Shown: positions 8,316 through 12,438 of the stretch, one piece after another
How positions within the stretch are numbered: the first letter of the stretch is position 1
Layout: the number at the start of each line of letters is the position of its first letter
Source: Oscillospiraceae bacterium
Lineage (GTDB): Bacteria > Bacillota > Clostridia > Oscillospirales > Ruminococcaceae
Direction: 5' to 3'
DNA length: 12,438 bases
Assembly (NCBI GenBank): GCA_020024185.1
Contig: JAHHUD010000046.1
Location: 1 to 12,438, forward strand
Translations under genes and position numbers: made by a program
Notes under the pieces: generated by a model
Told to the model about the DNA's origin: nothing
Databases searched by the model: none
What the model saw: the letters and a program-made list of their open reading frames with translations, nothing else

Positions 8316-8337
8316 CAAACATCAAATTAGATGTTTG
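8316..8337 (-). repeat. 8-bp inverted repeat between mtnA and the lipoprotein gene
   Basis: CAAACATC (8316-8323) and GATGTTTG (8330-8337) form a perfect inverted repeat with a 6-nt spacer, in the 80-nt gap before the lipoprotein gene. It could be a regulator site or an intercistronic hairpin. I do not see a convincing promoter pair beside it. Confidence 0.55.
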
Positions 8338-8354
8338 TGACAATTTATGTAATA

Positions 8355-9422
8355 TTAATCTTCAAAAAGTTTTGCCAGACTTTCTGTATATGGAGCTCTT
8401 GCAATACCCTTTTCTGTAATAATACCACTTATAAGTGTATGGTCAGTAACATCAAATGCTGGATTATAGCATTTAACATTTATTGGAGCCATTGGTTTTT
8501 CATAGAATTTATCTTTAATTTCACTTTCATCTCTAAGTTCAATTTCTATGTCATCACCTGTTTTACATTTCATATCAATAGTTGATGTTGGACCAAGTAC
8601 ATAAAATGGAATACCATAGTGTTTTGCAAGAATTGCAACACCGCTTGTCCCAATTTTATTTGCAGCGTCACCATTTGCAGCAATACGGTCACAGCCAACA
8701 AAGCAAGCTTGTACCCATCCATTTTTCATCACAATACTTGCCATATTATCACAAATAAGTGTTACGTCTACTCCTGCTTTATCGAGTTCATAAGATGTAA
8801 GTCTTGCACCTTGTAAAAGTGGTCTTGTTTCATCTGCAAAAACCCTAACATTAACACCTTTTTCTTTTGCAAGTAGCATTGGACCAATTGCGGTACCATA
8901 TCTTGATGTTGCAAGTGGGCCTGCATTACAGTGTGTAAGAACACCGTCACCTTCCTTGAGAAGAGAAAATCCATATTCAGAAATAGCTTTGCACATTGCT
9001 ATATCTTCTTGTTGAATTTTAACAGCTTCTTCGCCGATAAGTTTAACAATTTCTGAAATACTCTTGTCTTTATTATCAACCACAAGGTCATCTATTCTAT
9101 TTAATGCCCAACTAAGATTTACCGCTGTTGGTCTTGAGCTATTTAGATAATCTTTATCTTTTTTAAACTGTGAGTAAAATTCTTCAAAGTTTTCTGCTTT
9201 TATTTGCTGACTTAAACAATATATAGAATATCCAGCACAGATACCTATTGCCGGTGCTCCACGAACTGCCAAAGATTTTATTGCATCATACATTTCTTTT
9301 GCTGTTGATAATGTAAGTAAAACCAATTCATTTGGAATTTTTCTTTGGTCAATAATAACAACACTCTTGCCATCATCTGAAAGATGAACATTTTCAGCAA
9401 GATATTTTTTCTCATTACACAT
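8355..9422 (-). CDS. mtnA: S-methyl-5-thioribose-1-phosphate isomerase (aldose-ketose isomerase of eIF2B-like fold)
   Basis: This cytosolic enzyme converts 5-methylthioribose-1-phosphate to 5-methylthioribulose-1-phosphate in methionine salvage; relatives also act on 5-deoxyribose-1-phosphate. Length (355) matches the family. Diagnostic motifs are RGAPAIG (54-60), THCNAGPLATSRYGTA (163-178) with catalytic Cys165, TSYEL (209-213), and GCDRIAANGDAANKIGT (243-259) with catalytic Asp245 and the Asn255-Lys256 pair. These separate it from true eIF2B subunits. The ATG has AGGTGA (9427-9432) upstream. It follows the dehydrogenase by 33 nt and precedes the importer genes, so it belongs to the PNP-led operon. 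The later genes of classical methionine salvage (mtnB, mtnC, mtnD, mtnK) are not in the window, so the fate of its product is open. Confidence 0.92.
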   Translation of the reverse strand: MCNEKKYLAENVHLSDDGKSVVIIDQRKIPNELVLLTLSTAKEMYDAIKSLAVRGAPAIGICAGYSIYCLSQQIKAENFEEFYSQFKKDKDYLNSSRPTAVNLSWALNRIDDLVVDNKDKSISEIVKLIGEEAVKIQQEDIAMCKAISEYGFSLLKEGDGVLTHCNAGPLATSRYGTAIGPMLLAKEKGVNVRVFADETRPLLQGARLTSYELDKAGVDVTLICDNMASIVMKNGWVQACFVGCDRIAANGDAANKIGTSGVAILAKHYGIPFYVLGPTSTIDMKCKTGDDIEIELRDESEIKDKFYEKPMAPINVKCYNPAFDVTDHTLISGIITEKGIARAPYTESLAKLFED

Positions 9423-9455
9423 AATTTCACCTGTTAAATGTTATATTAGTTTTTA

Positions 9456-10382
9456 CTAAAATTTAAATCCAGCTTTAAATGCTTTTGAAGAAAAAGCTTT
9501 TTCATAATCTTTGAGTTCCCACAATTCAATTTCAGGAAGTTTAATAGCACCTCTATCCAGCAGTTTTAAAGCTGGTTCAAATGGACCGCATCTACTACCT
9601 ACTATGGTGATTTCATTTACAACAAAATAGCTTAAGTCAATATTTGTTGTACCTTCGTAGGTGCTTTTAAGAACAATTTTCCCGCCTTTACGCACAAGAT
9701 GCCTTGCTGTTTCAATCCCTGAAGAAGAACCTGTTGCATCGATGACAATTTCATATGTATCGCCTTGATTATGTTTTATATTTGCAAAGCTTGCAAAATT
9801 TTTTAATTTATCTTGATGTTTTCCAATAATTGTCAAATCTGCACCAGTAAGAGCTACTACCTGTGCAATCATAAAAGCAAGTCTGCCATCACCAATAACT
9901 GCAACATTTGTATCAGGAGAAATATGAATTTGTGATGTGATTTCAAAAGCTGCCGCAAGTGGCTCTGTATAAATAGCTTTTTCAGTTGGCAGAGACTTTG
10001 GAACTTCGTGAATGAGATGATTTGCAAGAACAATATATTCTGCAAATGTTCCGTCCAAACCTTCTATACCTATAACTTTTCTATCGATACAATGTTTTTC
10101 TCTATTTGTATTGCAGTATATACAATTTCCACAGCCTTCATTAAGTTCTCCAACAACTCTTTTACCTATAAGGCTTTCATCATCAGATTGTTCAACTATA
10201 CCAACAAATTCATGCCCTAATACACCACGAAAGTTTGGTCTGTATCCTTTTATAATTTCTCTATCAGTATTACATATAGCAGATAAAATTACTTTTATAA
10301 GGCTATGCCCTTTTGTAAGCTCTGGTTTTTTATAATTCTCAGTATATACAAGATTTTTTCCGTCAAAATATAAAGCTTTCAT
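9456..10382 (-). CDS. Zinc-dependent medium-chain dehydrogenase/reductase, substrate unknown
   Basis: A 308-residue cytosolic oxidoreductase of the alcohol dehydrogenase (MDR) superfamily, about 30-40 residues shorter than classical members. Catalytic zinc ligands are C37 in CNTD, H57-E58 in GHEF, and probably E140 in TEPLA. Structural zinc is bound by C84, C87, C90 and C98 (Cys-x2-Cys-x2-Cys-x7-Cys). The Rossmann fold begins VAVIGDGRLA (160-169). The second strand ends TIIGKHQ (184-190) with no acidic residue where NAD-specific enzymes usually have one, so NADP(H) use is plausible. The N-terminus MKALYFDG is normal for the family, but no Shine-Dalgarno sequence precedes the ATG; it starts 12 nt after the PNP stop, so coupled or leaderless-like reinitiation is likely. 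Placement between PNP and mtnA points to an aldehyde, alcohol or ketose made from 5'-modified nucleosides, but no specific substrate can be read. Confidence 0.85.
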   Translation of the reverse strand: MKALYFDGKNLVYTENYKKPELTKGHSLIKVILSAICNTDREIIKGYRPNFRGVLGHEFVGIVEQSDDESLIGKRVVGELNEGCGNCIYCNTNREKHCIDRKVIGIEGLDGTFAEYIVLANHLIHEVPKSLPTEKAIYTEPLAAAFEITSQIHISPDTNVAVIGDGRLAFMIAQVVALTGADLTIIGKHQDKLKNFASFANIKHNQGDTYEIVIDATGSSSGIETARHLVRKGGKIVLKSTYEGTTNIDLSYFVVNEITIVGSRCGPFEPALKLLDRGAIKLPEIELWELKDYEKAFSSKAFKAGFKF

Positions 10383-10394
10383 ATTTATAAAATA

Positions 10395-11234
10395 CTATTT
10401 GTTTAAATGTTTATGAATATTAACAATTGATGCTGTAATAAGTTCTTTAAACTGAACTGCAACACGGTCTGTTGTTTCTTTTACTTCTTCATGAGAAAGT
10501 GGTTGCTCTTGCATACCAGAACACATATTTGATATGCAGGAAATACCACAAACTTGCATACCCATGTGGTTTGCTGCAACAGCTTCAGCAGCTGTACTCA
10601 TACCTGCTGCATCAGCGCCGAGAATACGGCACATTTTAACTTCACTTGGAGTTTCAAAGTTAGGTCCTGTAAGTTGGATATATACACCTTCTTGCAATTT
10701 GATACCAGTTTCTTTTGCTGTATCACGAATAACTTGTTGCAAATCTTTTTTGTACACATCGCTCATATCTGGAAATCTAACACCAAGTTCATCGATATTT
10801 TGTCCAATAAGTGGTGAAGGTACAAAATTCATAATATGGTCTTTAATAAGCATAAAATCGCCTGGTGCGAAATCATAATTTACACCACCAGCTGCGTTTG
10901 TAAGAAACAAAACTTTTGCCCCCATAAGTTTCATAAGTCTTGTTGGCAAAACAACATCAGTTATAGGATAACCTTCATAATAATGAACACGGCCCTGCAT
11001 ACACACAACAGGCACATTATTAACATAACCGAAAACAAAACGACCTTTATGTCCTGACACTGTGGAAACCGGAAAACCTTCAATATCGTGATAATCAAGT
11101 GTTGCCACAACATCTATGCTATCACCATAGTCACCAAGGCCAGAGCCAAGAACAAGGGCTATTTCTGGTTGAAAGTCAATTTTTTCTTTAACTGATTTAT
11201 AGCATTTCATAAGTTTTTCATATACAGGATTCAT
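10395..11234 (-). CDS. punA: Purine nucleoside phosphorylase, trimeric 6-oxopurine type
   Basis: This cytosolic enzyme splits inosine/guanosine-type nucleosides with phosphate to base plus (deoxy)ribose-1-phosphate. The 279-residue length is normal for the trimeric PNP/MTAP family. Phosphate site residues are S31 in LGSGLG, H62 in GHKG, R82 and H84 in GRVHYYEGY, and A114 in NAAGG. The base site has Glu194 (GPNFET) and Asn236 (SCISNM). Asn marks 6-oxopurine PNPs, whereas MTA phosphorylases carry Asp there. His248 in SHEEV corresponds to human PNP His257, which contacts the 5'-hydroxyl, so ordinary inosine/guanosine activity is likely. Activity on methylthioinosine is possible but unproven. The start ATG has AAGGAG (11243-11248) 8 nt upstream. 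It is the first gene of the operon, directly under the 11270-11298 promoter. Confidence 0.93.
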   Translation of the reverse strand: MNPVYEKLMKCYKSVKEKIDFQPEIALVLGSGLGDYGDSIDVVATLDYHDIEGFPVSTVSGHKGRFVFGYVNNVPVVCMQGRVHYYEGYPITDVVLPTRLMKLMGAKVLFLTNAAGGVNYDFAPGDFMLIKDHIMNFVPSPLIGQNIDELGVRFPDMSDVYKKDLQQVIRDTAKETGIKLQEGVYIQLTGPNFETPSEVKMCRILGADAAGMSTAAEAVAANHMGMQVCGISCISNMCSGMQEQPLSHEEVKETTDRVAVQFKELITASIVNIHKHLNK

Positions 11235-11269
11235 ATATTCATCTCCTTATTATTTTAATAATATATTAT

Positions 11270-11298
11270 ATTATATAAAACTATCATATGTAATTCAA
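11270..11298 (-). promoter_or_regulatory. Predicted sigma-A promoter of the PNP-led operon
   Basis: On the minus strand TTGAAT (11298-11293) and a perfect TATAAT (11275-11270) are separated by 17 bp. Transcription would start near 11263 and give a leader of about 29 nt before the PNP ATG. This is the only strong promoter found ahead of the eight minus-strand genes. Confidence 0.7.
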
Positions 11299-11305
11299 GT
11301 TTTTC

Positions 11306-11329
11306 AAATAGTTAAGTTATTAACTATTT
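11306..11329. promoter_or_regulatory. 24-bp palindrome upstream of the operon promoter (candidate operator)
   Basis: AAATAGTTAA (11306-11315) and TTAACTATTT (11320-11329) form a perfect 10-bp inverted repeat with a 4-nt centre. It ends 7 bp upstream of the -35 hexamer, roughly -43 to -66 from the predicted start. That position suits an activator or upstream repressor site. It could instead be a second weak terminator for the antiporter gene, but no T-run follows the stem. Confidence 0.5.
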
Positions 11330-11351
11330 AAAGTTTAATTAAATATTTAAT

Positions 11352-11378
11352 AAAAAAACTATAATAAAATTTTATAGT
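11352..11378 (-). terminator. Weak intrinsic terminator of the antiporter gene
   Basis: On the minus strand ACTATAA (11378-11372) pairs with TTATAGT (11364-11358) around a 7-nt loop, and T7 follows at once (11358-11352). The stem is only 7 bp and AT-rich, but the T-run and its position 9 nt after the antiporter stop codon support termination. Confidence 0.6.
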
Positions 11379-11386
11379 ATATATAA

Positions 11387-12438
11387 TTATTTATTTACAT
11401 TATTTAACAGTTTTTTATATGTAAAATCCATGCAAAAAGCTCCCAAAGGCGCTGTTATAACAATTGCAAGAACTGCAATGGATAAAACAAGCTTTCCACA
11501 AGGAAGTCCAAGTGTTAATGGAACAGAACCAATTGCGGCTTGTACTGTTGCTTTTGGTAGATATGCAAAAATACAAAAAAGTCTTTCTTTTATATTAAGT
11601 GATGTCTTTATCATACATATATACACACCAATTGAACGAATTACCAACGCAATTATAATTATCAATACTGCATCTAATCCGTAAGTCATAGTATATCTTA
11701 TATCTACACAAGCACCTACAAGTACAAATAAAATAATTTCAGCTGCAATCCATAATTTGCCAAATTTTTGTTGCAGCCTTGATACAACTTCATTATTACT
11801 TAACATAGCTAATACCAACGCCATGCTCATGACTGCCAATAGTCCTGATATCGCTATTATATTTTCCAGCCAATTTTCAACTGCAATCAATATAAAGGAC
11901 ACACTCAAAATTATTATTACTTTTTCACTGTTTCTTATATAATTATTTGTTTTATATTTAATCTCAAAAAAGTTATGTAATATATACCCGACAACTAAAC
12001 CAATAAAAATACCTGATATAATAGAAATTGGTATATTAAATAGTCTTGAAATATTAAAATTTTCTCCTTGAGCAATTCCCAAAAAAGTTGAGAACACAAC
12101 TATAACAAATACATCGTCCAAAGATGCTCCCGCCAAAATCATTTGCGGAACACCTTTATCTGTTCCATACTTTTCATCTATTAACTGAACCATTCTAGGC
12201 ACAACAACAGCTGGTGAAACTGCTGCCAAAACTGCACCTAGTACAGCTGATTCAGCAACAGATACATCAAAAAATAACGGAGCAAAAATTATATACGACA
12301 ATATTTCAAAAGTAGCTGGCACAAAACTCAACATAATAGCCGGTCTGCCTACTTGTTTTAAATCTTTCAAATCAAGAGATAGACCTGCTTTTATAAGAAT
12401 AATAACAAGTGCCATTTTTCTCAAATCAGCAGATATAT
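11387..12438 (-). CDS. Cation:proton antiporter (CPA / Na+/H+ exchanger family), 5' end beyond the window
   Basis: This is an integral membrane exchanger of the NhaP/KefB-like superfamily. The frame stays open to the window edge (last full codon at 12436), so about 349 C-terminal residues are visible. The missing N-terminus is probably some 40-50 residues, judged from the usual length near 390-400. An in-frame TTG at 12424 falls inside the ISADLRKMALVIILIKAGL segment, which is interior in this family, so it is not the true start. Family marks are SPAVVVP on the unwound-helix side, the Asp-Asp pair in ASLDDVFVI that carries ions and protons, and PKATVQAAIG near the C-terminus with a conserved Lys. 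About eleven hydrophobic spans can be counted. No TrkA-N domain follows, unlike KefB/KefC. Ion choice (Na+ or K+) is unknown. It ends ahead of its own terminator and is probably not part of the PNP operon. Confidence 0.88.
   Translation of the reverse strand, partial: ISADLRKMALVIILIKAGLSLDLKDLKQVGRPAIMLSFVPATFEILSYIIFAPLFFDVSVAESAVLGAVLAAVSPAVVVPRMVQLIDEKYGTDKGVPQMILAGASLDDVFVIVVFSTFLGIAQGENFNISRLFNIPISIISGIFIGLVVGYILHNFFEIKYKTNNYIRNSEKVIIILSVSFILIAVENWLENIIAISGLLAVMSMALVLAMLSNNEVVSRLQQKFGKLWIAAEIILFVLVGACVDIRYTMTYGLDAVLIIIIALVIRSIGVYICMIKTSLNIKERLFCIFAYLPKATVQAAIGSVPLTLGLPCGKLVLSIAVLAIVITAPLGAFCMDFTYKKLLNNVNK

Noticed and set aside
8275..8343. Longer start for the lipoprotein at 8343
   Set aside because: It would place 23 residues before the signal peptide and bury the ribosome binding site inside the gene; the ATG at 8274 has AGGAGG at the right distance.
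8087..8419. 110-codon plus-strand frame across the lipoprotein and mtnA junction
   Set aside because: It overlaps the signal peptide end of the lipoprotein gene and the 3' end of mtnA on the opposite strand, and its translation resembles no family I know.
1306..11386. Mobile elements, CRISPR arrays, tRNA genes
   Set aside because: No transposase, spaced direct repeats, terminal inverted repeats or tRNA-like cloverleaf was found; nearly all of the stretch is metabolic and transport genes.
12422..12424. TTG codon as the antiporter start
   Set aside because: The frame continues upstream to the window edge and the upstream residues ISAD match the interior of related antiporters, so the gene is cut by the window rather than starting here.

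Overview
The window is AT-rich DNA with strong AGGAGG-type ribosome binding sites, a lipoprotein signal peptide and gene families typical of low-GC Firmicutes. It most likely comes from an anaerobic Clostridia-class bacterium; the species cannot be fixed from the sequence. No mobile element, CRISPR array, tRNA or rRNA was seen.

Layout. At the left, on the plus strand, are purC (269-952, with its own promoter and a strong intrinsic terminator) and a TRIC/UPF0126 membrane protein (1314-1934). These are two separate transcription units split by an AT-rich gap. A 13-bp perfect hairpin at 1941-1969 serves as a bidirectional terminator facing a long minus-strand operon. That operon runs from a good promoter at 11270-11298 through eight genes: purine nucleoside phosphorylase (PNP), a zinc-dependent medium-chain dehydrogenase, MtnA, a BMP-family lipoprotein, an ABC ATPase, two ABC permeases, and an MtaD-type amidohydrolase (stop at 1988). 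At the right edge is a 5'-truncated CPA-type cation:proton antiporter on the same strand, ended by its own weak terminator before the PNP promoter.

How the operon fits together (inference from families). The BMP lipoprotein plus ATPase plus two permeases form a NupNOPQ/YufNOPQ-type nucleoside importer. The MtaD-like enzyme would deaminate adenosine-type 5'-modified nucleosides (5'-methylthioadenosine, S-adenosylhomocysteine, 5'-deoxyadenosine) to inosine forms. The PNP has the Asn that reads 6-oxopurines and could then split these to a sugar-1-phosphate plus hypoxanthine. MtnA would isomerise 5-methylthioribose-1-phosphate (or 5-deoxyribose-1-phosphate) to the ribulose-1-phosphate. The dehydrogenase between PNP and mtnA has no obvious place in the textbook pathway. 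It is the most interesting unknown here, because neither the classical downstream mtn genes nor a DHAP-shunt aldolase lies in the window.

Regulatory structure is visible. A 24-bp palindrome lies just upstream of the operon promoter, and each of the three long gaps inside the otherwise tight operon contains a hairpin.
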